64,000 bases of DNA from Agrobacterium tumefaciens (GTDB lineage Bacteria > Pseudomonadota > Alphaproteobacteria > Rhizobiales > Rhizobiaceae): positions 62,001 to 126,000 of the forward strand of contig JAGIAH010000006.1 in assembly GCA_017744915.1 (NCBI GenBank), read 5' to 3'. Made by a program: the position numbers and the translations under genes. Under the pieces are notes generated by a model. That model was not told the DNA's origin and made no database searches. It saw only the letters and a list, made by a program, of their open reading frames with translations. This document shows positions 55,790-64,000 of the stretch, one piece after another. The first letter of the stretch is position 1, and every line of letters starts with the position of its first letter.

Positions 55790-56793
55790 TGGATGTCGCA
55801 CTTGCCCTGCCGCTGCTTGTCGGCCTCATTGCCATCGCGCTGTTCTTCGATTTCCTGAACGGCCTGCACGACGCCGCAAACTCCATCGCCACCATCGTTT
55901 CCACCCGTGTGCTGCGGCCGCAATATGCGGTCGCCTGGGCGGCATTCTTCAATTTCATCGCCTTCCTGTTCTTCGGGCTGCATGTGGCGGAAACACTCGG
56001 CACCGGCATCATCGATCCGGCCATCGTGTCACCGCAGGTCATCTTCGCGGCGCTGATCGGCGCGATCGTCTGGAACATCGTCACCTGGATTTTCGGCATT
56101 CCCTCCAGCTCGTCGCACGCGCTGATCGGTGGTCTCGTCGGTGCGGGCTTTGCGAAGGTGGGCTTTAATTCCATCGTCTGGTCCGGCCTGCTCAAGACCG
56201 TGGGCGCCATCTTCATGTCGCCGGCCATCGGCTTTTTCCTGGCGCTGCTTCTGGTCCTTGCCGTGTCGTGGCTGTTCGTTCGGCAGACGCCTTTTGCGGT
56301 CGATCGCACCTTCCGCGTCATGCAGTTCATTTCCGCCTCGCTGTATTCGCTCGGCCACGGCGGCAATGACGCGCAGAAGACCATGGGCATCATCGCCGTG
56401 CTGCTGTTCAGCCAGGGGCATCTCGGCGAAAGCTTCTACGTGCCCTTCTGGGTGGTGATTTCCTGCCAGTCGGCCATGGCGCTCGGCACGCTGTTCGGCG
56501 GCTGGCGTATCGTGCACACGATGGGATCGAAAATCACCCGGCTCAATCCGATGCAGGGTTTTTGCGCTGAAACCGGCGGCGCGCTGACCCTGTTTGGCGC
56601 CACCTGGCTCGGCATTCCCGTGTCCACCACCCACACGATCACCGGCGCCATCGTCGGTGTGGGTGCGGCCCGCCGCGTCTCGGCGGTGCGCTGGGGCCTT
56701 GCCGGCAATATCGTCATCGCCTGGATCGTGACCATGCCGGCCGCGGCACTCATCTCCGCCGCGGTTTATGGGCTGACGTCGCTGTTCGGCTGA
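55789..56793 (+). CDS. pit: Low-affinity inorganic phosphate transporter
   Basis: This 334-residue PiT-family membrane protein cotransports phosphate with protons or metal. Both inverted family signatures are visible: GLHDAANSIATIVSTR near residue 24-40, and GHGGNDAQKTMGIIAVLL about residue 190-207. The ETGGALTLFGATWLGIPVSTTH stretch lies in the second half. It is downstream of orfA and the PHO box, the orfA-pit arrangement known from Sinorhizobium, where it is the main transporter when phosphate is plentiful. Confidence 0.95.
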   Translation: MDVALALPLLVGLIAIALFFDFLNGLHDAANSIATIVSTRVLRPQYAVAWAAFFNFIAFLFFGLHVAETLGTGIIDPAIVSPQVIFAALIGAIVWNIVTWIFGIPSSSSHALIGGLVGAGFAKVGFNSIVWSGLLKTVGAIFMSPAIGFFLALLLVLAVSWLFVRQTPFAVDRTFRVMQFISASLYSLGHGGNDAQKTMGIIAVLLFSQGHLGESFYVPFWVVISCQSAMALGTLFGGWRIVHTMGSKITRLNPMQGFCAETGGALTLFGATWLGIPVSTTHTITGAIVGVGAARRVSAVRWGLAGNIVIAWIVTMPAAALISAAVYGLTSLFG

Positions 56794-56813
56794 TAGCTAC
56801 CGATTGCCACTCT

Positions 56814-56850
56814 CCCGGAACAAAAGCCGCCCCGTGGCTGTTGTTCCGGG
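56814..56850. terminator. Long hairpin between pit and ku
   Basis: A stem of 15 pairs with one mismatch (CCCGGAACAA... against ...TTGTTCCGGG) and a 7-base loop lies 20 bases past the pit stop and 27 bases before ku. No T-run follows. It may end pit transcription or be part of the ku leader. Confidence 0.5.
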
Positions 56851-56876
56851 GAACCAATGGCGAAACGGACAGCAAA

Positions 56877-57668
56877 ATGGCACGGCAGGTTTTCTGGAAG
56901 GGTTATCTGAAGCTGTCACTGGTGACGGCCTCCGTTTCGCTGACGCCCGCGACCACCGAGGGCAACAAATACACCTTCCACATCCTCAACCGCAAAACCG
57001 GCAACCGCGTCGAAAGCCGGTACGTTGACAGCGTCACCCACAGGCCGGTCGCCGCGAAAAACCAGGTGAAGGGTTTTCCCCGCGGCGAGGACGATTATGT
57101 GCTGCTGGAGGATGACGAGATCGATGCTGTGGCGCTGGAAAGCACCCGCACTATCGACATCAAGACCTTCGTTCCCAAGGGTTCGATCGACTGGATCTGG
57201 TACGACCGTCCGCATTTCCTGCGCCCGGAAGACAAGATCGGCACTGAAGCCTTCAGCGTCATTCGCGAAGCCATGAGGGCGAACGATGTTTTCGGCATTG
57301 CGCGGCTGGTGATCTACCGCCGGGAACGGGCAGTTTTGCTCGAACCGTCCGGCAAGGGCATCATCCTGTGGACGCTGCATTATGGCGAAGAGGTGCGTGA
57401 GAGCATCGATGCGCTGGAGCCGAAAATGAAGATTGACGCGCCGCTGTTGGAAGCCATGGAAAAACGCATCGGCAAACAGGTGACGGAATGGAAGCCGGCT
57501 TTGGTGCAGGACCCCATTCAGAAGAAGATCAAGTCCCTGCTCAAGTCCAAGGGAGAGGAAGTCTCCTCCTCCAAAAAACAAACCGGCGCAAAGGCGCGCA
57601 CGGGTGGCAATGTCATCAACATCATGGACGCCCTGAAAAAAAGCCTTGCGAGCGAAAAAAGACGCTAG
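56877..57668 (+). CDS. ku: Ku protein, non-homologous end joining (first copy)
   Basis: This 263-residue bacterial Ku binds DNA double-strand ends and recruits LigD. The core opens QVFWKGYLKLSLVTASVSLTPAT, with KYTFHILNRKTGNRVESRYVD and VKGFPRGEDDYVLLEDDE. The C-terminal tail is lysine-rich (KKIKSLLKSKGEEVSSSKKQ) as in single-domain bacterial Ku proteins. ATG 56877 is chosen since the upstream in-frame ATG at 56841 falls inside a hairpin. It is convergent with ligD, with inverted GACCGCGA arms (57692-57699, 57728-57735) between them. A second ku lies beyond ligD. Confidence 0.93.
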   Translation: MARQVFWKGYLKLSLVTASVSLTPATTEGNKYTFHILNRKTGNRVESRYVDSVTHRPVAAKNQVKGFPRGEDDYVLLEDDEIDAVALESTRTIDIKTFVPKGSIDWIWYDRPHFLRPEDKIGTEAFSVIREAMRANDVFGIARLVIYRRERAVLLEPSGKGIILWTLHYGEEVRESIDALEPKMKIDAPLLEAMEKRIGKQVTEWKPALVQDPIQKKIKSLLKSKGEEVSSSKKQTGAKARTGGNVINIMDALKKSLASEKRR

Positions 57669-57736
57669 AGTGCTTTTGCTTTGCCGGCGGAGACCGCGAC
57701 CAGTTTTCGTGAAAATGCATGAGAGGATCGCGGTCC

Positions 57737-60229
57737 TCAGTTCGCCTTTTTCGGCAGCGGTTCGGCCGCGGCAAAAAAGCCATCCCAGGGGTCTTTCTTC
57801 AGGGCGGAAAGGCGCGCACCGATATTGCTGACGGTGAAGTGGGCCGGGCCGATTTCGGCCGTAAGCTCCGACCATTCCAGCGGCGCGGAAATGGCCGCAC
57901 CCGGACGGGCGCGCGTCGAATAGGCCGCAACCGCCGTATTGCCTCGGCCATTGCGCAGATAATCGATGAAGATGCGGCCCTGCCGTTTCGCCTTGGTGGC
58001 GACGGATAGATATTTTTCCGGCTCCGCCTTCGCCATATCCGCCGCCATGGCTTTGGCGAAGGCGTTGACGGCAGCCCAGCCCGCCTGCGGTTTCAGCGGC
58101 GCGACAACATGCAGCCCCTTGCCACCGGATGTCTTGACGAAAGCGGCAAGGCCGGCCGTCTCGAAACGCCGTTTCAGTTCGCGCGCCGCCTCGATCACCG
58201 CTTCCCAGGCCACGTCGTCACCGGGGTCGATATCCATGGTGATCATGTCCGGCTTCTCCCAGTTGGCGGTGGTTACGCCCCATGGGTGAATTTCAAGCAC
58301 GGCGGATTGCACGAGCGCCATCATGCCATCGAAATCGGTGATGCGGATCAGCGGTTCGCCGCCCTTGTCCTTGGGATCCTTGATCTGCTCGATCGCCTTG
58401 TTGATGCCGCGCCAGGCATGTTTCTGGAAAAACCGTTGCCCTTCTATGCCCTCCGGGCAGCGCAGCAGCGCCAGCGGCCGGTTGACGACGAAGGGCGCCA
58501 TGTGCCGCCAGACCTGCGCATAATAGTCGGCAAGCCCCTCCTTGGTGACGCCATCATCCGGCCAGTAGAGCCGGTCCGGATGAGTGAATTTGATCTTCGA
58601 TAACGGCGCATTGGTATCCGACACGGCCTTCTCCTCCCGTTCAATGTCTCCTGCCGGCTTGTCTTCGCGCAGGCCCCGGAAGGATGCGTGGCGCAGATTG
58701 CCATCTCCCGACCAGGCGCGAAACTCTACTTCCGCCACCAGTTCCGGCTTCACGAAATGAAGATCGCGGCGGGCAAGCGCGGTCAGCCTGTTGCCGAAGG
58801 GGCTTTCCCTGCGTTCCAGTGGCGTCAGGCGGCCGAGCAGCATCTCCGCCGCCTCCCCCGTAAAACCGGTGCCGACGCGGCCAACATGGCGCAGCCTGTC
58901 ATTTTCATGGACACCGAGCGCGAGCGAGCCGATGGCATGATCCGACGTCGAGGAGAGCGTATAACCGCCAATGACGAATTCCTGCCGCATCGAGCATTTG
59001 GACTTTACCCATTCGCCCTTGCGGCCGGACACATATTTGCTGCCCTTGACCTTGGAAATCACCCCTTCGAGGCTGAGCCGGCAGGCATGGTCAAGCACAA
59101 GTGCACCGCTTTCCTCGAAATGCTGGCTATAACGGAGATGGGGATCGCCCGCCGGCAGCAGTTTTTCCAGCAGCGCCTTTCGTTCGCTCAGCGCAGCACC
59201 GCGCAGGTCGCTGCCATCCAGATAAAGGAGGTCGAAGGCGTAAAAGACAAAACGGTCGCTGCGTCCTTCGCTCAGATCCTGCTGCAGGGCAGAGAAATCG
59301 GAGGCGCCGCTGTCGCGTTCGACGACGATTTCGCCATCGATCAGCACCGTTTCCACCGGCAGCGCCCGGAGCACCGCCGTCACGGCACCGCCGAATTTCT
59401 CCGTCCAGTCCAGCCCGCTGCGGGTCAGGAGCTGAAGTTTTCCCTGATCGACACGCGCCTGCAAACGGTAACCGTCAAATTTGATTTCATGCAGCCAGCG
59501 TGAGCCCTCCGGCGGTTTCGGCTTCAGCATCGCAAGCGCCGGCGGCACGAAGGGCGGCATGGCCTGTTTGCGCGCGCCTTTGGGCAGCGCATGCGCCTGT
59601 TTTTGGCCGGAGACCGAAGCGGCGGCCTTTTTCGAGACCGGCTTGGAATTCCACGTATCTTTTGGTTTGGCCGCGACCTCCTCGACGCTGCGCCCGGTCT
59701 TTACCGATTCCGGCCGTTCCTCGAGAATATCCGCACCGCCACTGTGTCTCGCCTCTTCATCGTCACCCTTGATCAGCAGCCAGTTCTCCCGGCTTTCCCC
59801 AGGTTTTCCATGCATGCGCACCAGATGCCAGCGGCCTTTGAGCTTTTTGCCTTCCAGTTCGAACTCCAGATGGCCCTTGCGATAACCCTTGCGCGCATCA
59901 CCGATCGGCTGCCAGGTGCCACGATCCCAGACGATGACAGTGCCGCCGCCATATTGTCCCTTGGGGATAACGCCTTCGAAATCGCCGTAACTCAGCGGAT
60001 GATCCTCCACATGCACGGCAAGACGCTTGTCCTCCGGATCGAGGCTCGGGCCGCGCGTCACCGCCCAGCTTTTCAGTACGCCGTCCATTTCCAGACGGAA
60101 ATCATAATGCAGGCGGCGGGCATCGTGTTTCTGGATCACGAAGCTCGATCCCGATTTTTCAGCCTTTGTGCCTTCAGGCTCCGGCGTCTTGTCGAAACGG
60201 CGCTTGGCATTATAGGTCTGCAATCCCAT
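57737..60229 (-). CDS. ligD: Multifunctional NHEJ DNA ligase LigD
   Basis: This 830-residue ATP-dependent ligase has three domains in the order phosphoesterase, ligase, polymerase. The phosphoesterase (about 10-160) has FVIQKHDARRLHYDFRLEMD. The ligase (about 230-530) has the adenylated lysine K250 in HEIKFDGYR. The primase-like polymerase (about 545-830) has the metal motif MDIDPGDD and TSGGKGLHVVAPL. A lysine/serine-rich linker covers about 185-225. It begins 3 bases after the second ku, forming a ku-ligD operon. This is the order seen in Agrobacterium and Pseudomonas LigD, unlike Mycobacterium, where the polymerase comes first. Confidence 0.96.
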   Translation of the reverse strand: MGLQTYNAKRRFDKTPEPEGTKAEKSGSSFVIQKHDARRLHYDFRLEMDGVLKSWAVTRGPSLDPEDKRLAVHVEDHPLSYGDFEGVIPKGQYGGGTVIVWDRGTWQPIGDARKGYRKGHLEFELEGKKLKGRWHLVRMHGKPGESRENWLLIKGDDEEARHSGGADILEERPESVKTGRSVEEVAAKPKDTWNSKPVSKKAAASVSGQKQAHALPKGARKQAMPPFVPPALAMLKPKPPEGSRWLHEIKFDGYRLQARVDQGKLQLLTRSGLDWTEKFGGAVTAVLRALPVETVLIDGEIVVERDSGASDFSALQQDLSEGRSDRFVFYAFDLLYLDGSDLRGAALSERKALLEKLLPAGDPHLRYSQHFEESGALVLDHACRLSLEGVISKVKGSKYVSGRKGEWVKSKCSMRQEFVIGGYTLSSTSDHAIGSLALGVHENDRLRHVGRVGTGFTGEAAEMLLGRLTPLERRESPFGNRLTALARRDLHFVKPELVAEVEFRAWSGDGNLRHASFRGLREDKPAGDIEREEKAVSDTNAPLSKIKFTHPDRLYWPDDGVTKEGLADYYAQVWRHMAPFVVNRPLALLRCPEGIEGQRFFQKHAWRGINKAIEQIKDPKDKGGEPLIRITDFDGMMALVQSAVLEIHPWGVTTANWEKPDMITMDIDPGDDVAWEAVIEAARELKRRFETAGLAAFVKTSGGKGLHVVAPLKPQAGWAAVNAFAKAMAADMAKAEPEKYLSVATKAKRQGRIFIDYLRNGRGNTAVAAYSTRARPGAAISAPLEWSELTAEIGPAHFTVSNIGARLSALKKDPWDGFFAAAEPLPKKAN

Positions 60230-60232
60230 CGA

Positions 60233-61072
60233 TCAGCTCGCTTTCCGTGAGGCCTTGCGGCCGCCCGCCGTGGCCTTTTTTCCGCTGCCGGCGCCGGCGC
60301 CGGCTCCGGCACTGCGGCGCAGGGCCTCCTTGAGATCGATAATATTGTCTTCCCTGCGCGGCTGCGGCCTGACGATTTCCCGGCCCTCGATCTTGGCCTT
60401 CACCAGTTCCGCCAGCGCATCGTTATAGCGGTCGCTATAATCCGCCGGATCGAATGTGCCGGCGCGCTTTTCGATGATGTGGCCGGCAAGCTCCAGCATC
60501 TCATCATCGAACTCGATGTCCGGGATCGACTTGAAGACGGTGGTTTGCGAACGAACCTCGTAACTGAAATTGAGCGCCGTCGCGACAAGCGCCCTGCCGC
60601 TGGGGCGGATCAACAAAACGCGGTTACGGCGAAAAAGCACTGCCTCGCCGAGTGCGGCGACATTCTCGTCCTGCATGGCCCTCGCCAGAAGCGTCAACGC
60701 CTCCTCGCCTCCCTCTCCGGTCGGTGCAAGATAATAGGATCTGTCAAAATAAAGCTTGTCGATCCCGTCCATCGGCAGAAAGTGCCTGATGCGGATGACC
60801 TTGTCGCTTTCCGGCATCAGCTTCGCGATCTCGTCTCCCTCGATGACGAGGTAATCGCCATTATCGAGTTCATATCCCTTGACCTGATCCTCGCGAAGAA
60901 CCGCTTCACCCGTATCGCTATCGACATATTGCCGCTCGACACGGTGGCCGGTCTTGCGGTTGACGATATTGAACGAGATTTTTTCCGCCGAACTCAACGC
61001 GGAGTAAAGGCCGATTTCACAGTTGAAATCGGCAAACGCCAGATGGCCTTTCCAGCTTGCTCTCCGGTTCAT
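60233..61072 (-). CDS. ku: Ku protein, non-homologous end joining (second copy)
   Basis: This is a 279-residue Ku core protein. It has ASWKGHLAFADFNCEIGLYSA, ISFNIVNRKTGHRVERQYVD and VKGYELDNGDYLVIEGDEI. The C-terminal tail (GAGAGAGSGKKATAGGRKAS) is alanine/glycine-rich with lysines, quite different from the first Ku. It is directly upstream of ligD and so probably the main partner. A GAGGGA site lies upstream of the start. Rhizobia often have several ku genes expressed under different conditions, and two Ku proteins may form heterodimers. Confidence 0.94.
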   Translation of the reverse strand: MNRRASWKGHLAFADFNCEIGLYSALSSAEKISFNIVNRKTGHRVERQYVDSDTGEAVLREDQVKGYELDNGDYLVIEGDEIAKLMPESDKVIRIRHFLPMDGIDKLYFDRSYYLAPTGEGGEEALTLLARAMQDENVAALGEAVLFRRNRVLLIRPSGRALVATALNFSYEVRSQTTVFKSIPDIEFDDEMLELAGHIIEKRAGTFDPADYSDRYNDALAELVKAKIEGREIVRPQPRREDNIIDLKEALRRSAGAGAGAGSGKKATAGGRKASRKAS

Positions 61073-61294
61073 GTCCGTCGTCCCTCGCCGTCGCTGCGGG
61101 CCGGCATTTTTCCACTATGGATGTGCATCCGTGGCGCATTCCATGACAGGGCATCATACCGCCCGGTCATCTTTGCCGATCTGGCGAAACCGCATGGACA
61201 CACCACACGCAAGCCTAACGATCTGCCTGCGCTCTCGTTCCATCAAACATGGGAAAGGAGGGAGCAACGGCGCTGCACGCCGTCGCATCCTTCA

Positions 61295-63634
61295 TCAGGC
61301 GGAATGGGTCTTCCGCTTGATGTTACTTGCGGCCGGGGCCGGCGCCACATCCGGTTTGCCGAAGAGATAACCCTGCGCCTGCGCGCAGCCCTCATCGACC
61401 ACCATGCGATATTGCGCATCCGTTTCGATCCCCTCCGCCGTCACCGGCAGGTCGAGGCTGCGACCAAGACCGATCACCGCACGGACGATGGCGCGAGCAT
61501 TGTCATCCTCGCTCATGGCGGCGATGAAGCTGCGGTCGATCTTGATCTTGTCGAAGGGGAAGCTCTGCAGGTTGCTGAGCGAGGAATAACCCGTGCCGAA
61601 ATCATCCATGACGATGGCAACGCCGAGCGCTTTCAGCTGGTTGAGGATGATCAATGTCGCCTTGCGGTCCTTGAGGAGTGCTGCTTCGGTAATCTCCAGC
61701 TCCAGCCGGTTCGGCGAAAGCCCGGTCTGCATCAGGACCGTGCAGACGACGTGACCGAGATTGGCGAGAGAAAACTGCAAGGGCGAAACATTTACCGCGA
61801 TCTTCAGATGTGGTGCCCATGTGCTTGCCTGGCGGCAGGCCTCACGCAACACCCATTCGCCGAGCGAAATGATGATCCCGCTTTCTTCGGCAATCGGAAT
61901 GAAGATATCCGGCGATACCACACCCCTTGTCGGGTGCTGCCAGCGCACCAGCGCCTCGTAACCGACGACCTGACCACATTCGACGGACAGGACCGGCTGA
62001 TAATTCAACAGCAATTCGTTACGGTTTATGGCAAGCCGCAGATCCGTCTCAAGCTGGCGGCGCTCGCGGGCCTCCTGATCCATCAGCGGATCGTAAAAGG
62101 CCAATATGCCGCGTCCGCCCATTTTGGCGCGGTAAAGCGCAAGATCGGCGGCATGCATGATGCTTTCATGATCCTGCCCGTCACGCGGGAAGACGGCGAT
62201 GCCGATACTGACGCCAACGGCGGTCGGATCGTCCGCGGCATTCATTTTCAGCCCGAACATCGCCAGGATCGTCTCGGCAAGCAGGCGCGCCTCGTCCGCC
62301 TTCGTATGCCGGGCGGTCAGGATGACGAATTCGTCGCCGCCGAGGCGGGCGACCACATCGCCAGCCCTTGCACATTCATCGAGAATGGCGGCGACTTTTT
62401 TCAGCACGCGGTCGCCCTCGGCATGGCCGAATATGTCATTGACCGCCTTGAACCGGTCGAGATCAAGCGCCAATAGCGCGAACTCATCCTCCTCGCTGCA
62501 ATGCTCGATCTGCTGGTGAAGCCGTGTCTGGAACATCGTGCGGTTGGAGAGGCCCGTCAGGACGTCATGGCGGGCGAGATATTCGATTTCACGCTGCGCT
62601 TCGCGCTTTTCCGTCAGGTCACGAATGGCCATCACCTCGCAGGGCCGGCCGCGATATTCGATCGTGCGCACGCCGAGTTCGAATACCTGCGCCTGCCCGG
62701 CGCGCTCGCGGATCGCCTCCACCGGCGCATGGCGCGGCAGATAGGCGGGCTGCCCGTCGATGGCCTTGAAGAGATCATCGGGGTTCTGCCCGATCAGCGA
62801 TGCCTCGTCGCGGCCGAGAAGGCCGGCAAAACGCGTGTTCAGCTCCACGATCCGCCCGTCGCGAACAACGGCGAGACCATCCAGCGTCGCATCCACGAGG
62901 CCCTTGAGATCGACAAGATAACGATCGACCAGCGCAGCCGCGGCGGTGCTGGACAGGATCAGGAAGGTGACGCCGGAAATGGCGACGATCATGATCAGCC
63001 TGGCGACATTGTCAGGATCAGGTCCGGAGATGGACGGATCCGGCGACAGCACCGTTGCCGACATGGTGGTGAAATGCAGCGCGCAGATACCGAAGATCGC
63101 CGCGCCGGCCGGAGCGGCAATGCGCCTCCAGGAACCAAGACGATGGAAGAGAAAAAAAGCGGCAAGAAAAGCCACCCAGGCAACGGCAAAACCGCCAAGA
63201 ACCGGCCCCCAGCGATAGCTGATCGTGGCGGCGACATCCATGCCCGCCATGCCGACGAAATGCATGACGGCAACCGACAGGGTGACCAGCGTTCCGACGA
63301 TGACCGCACTATAGCGTGCCTGCGAACGGGCCGTGAGCGCCAGCCAGAAACCGAAAACGGCGAGAACCGCCGAAAGAGCCGTGAAGGAGAAATCATAGCC
63401 GATCGGAACCGCGCCCTTATAGGCCAGCATGGCGACGAAATGGGTGGCCCAAACGCTTAGTCCTGCGGCGAAGGCGGCAACCAGCACCCAATAGGGCTTG
63501 CGGCCCGCCGGACTTTCCTCCGCACGCAACAGAAGGTGAAAAAAAGCAAACATGCCGAGCAGGCAGATAACAGCCGCAAGAAGAACGACCACCCGGTCGT
63601 GCTGTATGGCAACGCATTCCAAAACCGTGAACAT
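61295..63634 (-). CDS. MHYT-PAS-GGDEF-EAL cyclic-di-GMP signalling protein
   Basis: This is a 779-residue membrane protein. The MHYT sensor has seven membrane segments (residues 1-230) with the triplets THFVAM, MHFVGM and LHFTTM, thought to bind copper and sense oxygen, CO or NO. A PAS-like domain covers about 245-340. GGDEF (about 345-510) has an intact RLGGDEF motif. EAL (about 520-770) has an intact YEALVRW and the DDFGTGYSSL loop. Both diguanylate cyclase and phosphodiesterase activities are therefore possible. It is apparently a single gene between the second ku and the gene at the right edge. Confidence 0.94.
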   Translation of the reverse strand: MFTVLECVAIQHDRVVVLLAAVICLLGMFAFFHLLLRAEESPAGRKPYWVLVAAFAAGLSVWATHFVAMLAYKGAVPIGYDFSFTALSAVLAVFGFWLALTARSQARYSAVIVGTLVTLSVAVMHFVGMAGMDVAATISYRWGPVLGGFAVAWVAFLAAFFLFHRLGSWRRIAAPAGAAIFGICALHFTTMSATVLSPDPSISGPDPDNVARLIMIVAISGVTFLILSSTAAAALVDRYLVDLKGLVDATLDGLAVVRDGRIVELNTRFAGLLGRDEASLIGQNPDDLFKAIDGQPAYLPRHAPVEAIRERAGQAQVFELGVRTIEYRGRPCEVMAIRDLTEKREAQREIEYLARHDVLTGLSNRTMFQTRLHQQIEHCSEEDEFALLALDLDRFKAVNDIFGHAEGDRVLKKVAAILDECARAGDVVARLGGDEFVILTARHTKADEARLLAETILAMFGLKMNAADDPTAVGVSIGIAVFPRDGQDHESIMHAADLALYRAKMGGRGILAFYDPLMDQEARERRQLETDLRLAINRNELLLNYQPVLSVECGQVVGYEALVRWQHPTRGVVSPDIFIPIAEESGIIISLGEWVLREACRQASTWAPHLKIAVNVSPLQFSLANLGHVVCTVLMQTGLSPNRLELEITEAALLKDRKATLIILNQLKALGVAIVMDDFGTGYSSLSNLQSFPFDKIKIDRSFIAAMSEDDNARAIVRAVIGLGRSLDLPVTAEGIETDAQYRMVVDEGCAQAQGYLFGKPDVAPAPAASNIKRKTHSA

Positions 63635-63754
63635 GATGCACTCTCCCAGCCTCTGAAGAACCGCTCACGGTGGCACTATGGGAGTGGTTTATTTATAAAT
63701 CTCTAATGCAACTATTGATAATTGTATCAATCTTTTTTCACGCGCACAAAAGAC

Positions 63755-63802
63755 TTCGGGCCAGCGTGCCAAGCTGTAACACTTTCGGCAAACCGGCCCG
63801 AA
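63755..63802 (-). terminator. Possible terminator of the gene at the right edge
   Basis: The arms TTCGGGCC (63755-63762) and GGCCCGAA (63795-63802) enclose 32 bases. On the minus strand a short T-run follows. It lies 21 bases past the stop of the rightmost gene. The long loop makes it weak. Confidence 0.4.
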
Positions 63803-63822
63803 AAAATGATCGACCGAGGCTA

Positions 63823-64000
63823 TTACTTCCAGCTTCGATAATCTGCCGCGGTGCATCCGAAAGGTGCCGGACCATCGGCGAAACGTTCCTGCAGATGGGC
63901 ACAACCCCACTCATTGAGTGCTGCCGGCAGCATGTTGTTGATGTCCATGCCGGGCGAGTTGAATTGCGACGGAGCACTGGTGACATACCACAGCCAGTAA
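63823..64000 (-). CDS. Partial gene of unknown function (C-terminal 58 residues)
   Basis: The frame runs in from the right edge and ends at 63823. The visible tail starts YWLWYVTSAPSQFNSPG, then NMLPAALNEWGCAHLQERF, and closes with GCTAADYRSWK. Two cysteines and many aromatic residues suggest an exported or surface-related domain, but no family is recognised. A following terminator-like hairpin supports a real gene end. Confidence 0.55.
   Translation of the reverse strand, partial: YWLWYVTSAPSQFNSPGMDINNMLPAALNEWGCAHLQERFADGPAPFGCTAADYRSWK

Noticed and set aside
56817-56842. GGAAC-N19-TT before the first ku as an EcfG promoter
   Set aside because: The GGAAC is one arm of a 15-pair hairpin after pit, and the -10 element is TGTT instead of CGTT. 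Stress control of ku is plausible from rhizobial literature but not shown here.
60479-62476. 665-codon open frame antisense to ku and the GGDEF-EAL gene
   Set aside because: It spans two convincing minus-strand genes and their gap, and has shadow composition.

Overview
The window is high-GC alphaproteobacterial DNA from the Rhizobiaceae, most likely an Agrobacterium of the A. tumefaciens/fabrum group and probably its secondary (linear) chromosome. This assignment rests on recalled gene content, not on a database search. The pointers are a truncated second FtsZ, an agp/melA alpha-galactoside operon, an oxyR-katG pair, an orfA-pit pair with a PHO box, a two-Ku/LigD locus, GGAAC-type general-stress promoters, DUF1127/cuckoo-type small RNAs and rhizobial intergenic palindromes. 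No tRNA, rRNA, insertion sequence, phage or CRISPR was seen. Both ends cut through a gene.

Layout. 1-6.4 kb: a polar amino-acid ABC transporter, a malate/LDH2-family imino-acid reductase, a DapA-family enzyme and a GntR/FadR regulator. They look like one module for uptake and breakdown of a proline or hydroxyproline-type compound, and share operator-like sites. 6.6-9.8 kb: the truncated FtsZ, a receiver-only response regulator, four cuckoo-like small RNA hairpins downstream of a DUF1127 gene, and an outer-membrane barrel. 10-15 kb: a three-gene ABC exporter (adaptor, fused double ATPase-permease, permease). 15.3-25.4 kb: alpha-galactoside uptake and hydrolysis, namely two GH4 glycosidases bracketing an Opp-type transporter, with a divergent AraC activator. 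25.5-37.3 kb: a membrane protein, then a DMT transporter, a PIG-L deacetylase and a ROK repressor facing a CUT1 sugar transporter, an argininosuccinate-lyase-like enzyme and a PfkB kinase. I cannot match this last set to a known pathway, and it is the best candidate for an undescribed catabolic system. 37.3-40.8 kb: choline sulfatase, choline-binding protein and their LysR regulator. 40.8-43.5 kb: an aldehyde dehydrogenase with a divergent AraC regulator, and a small stress protein. 43.6-47.9 kb: katG, oxyR and a lipoprotein. 48-54.4 kb: a two-component system divergent from an RND efflux pump. 54.5-56.8 kb: a Nudix hydrolase and orfA-pit phosphate transport across a PHO box. 56.9-61 kb: ku, ligD and a second ku (non-homologous end joining). 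61.3-63.6 kb: an MHYT-GGDEF-EAL cyclic-di-GMP protein.

Most regulators sit divergently beside the operon they appear to control. The window therefore reads as a series of self-contained nutrient-scavenging and stress-response cassettes, as expected for a soil and rhizosphere bacterium. Starts were chosen from ribosome-binding sites and domain starts, and several differ from the longest open frame.
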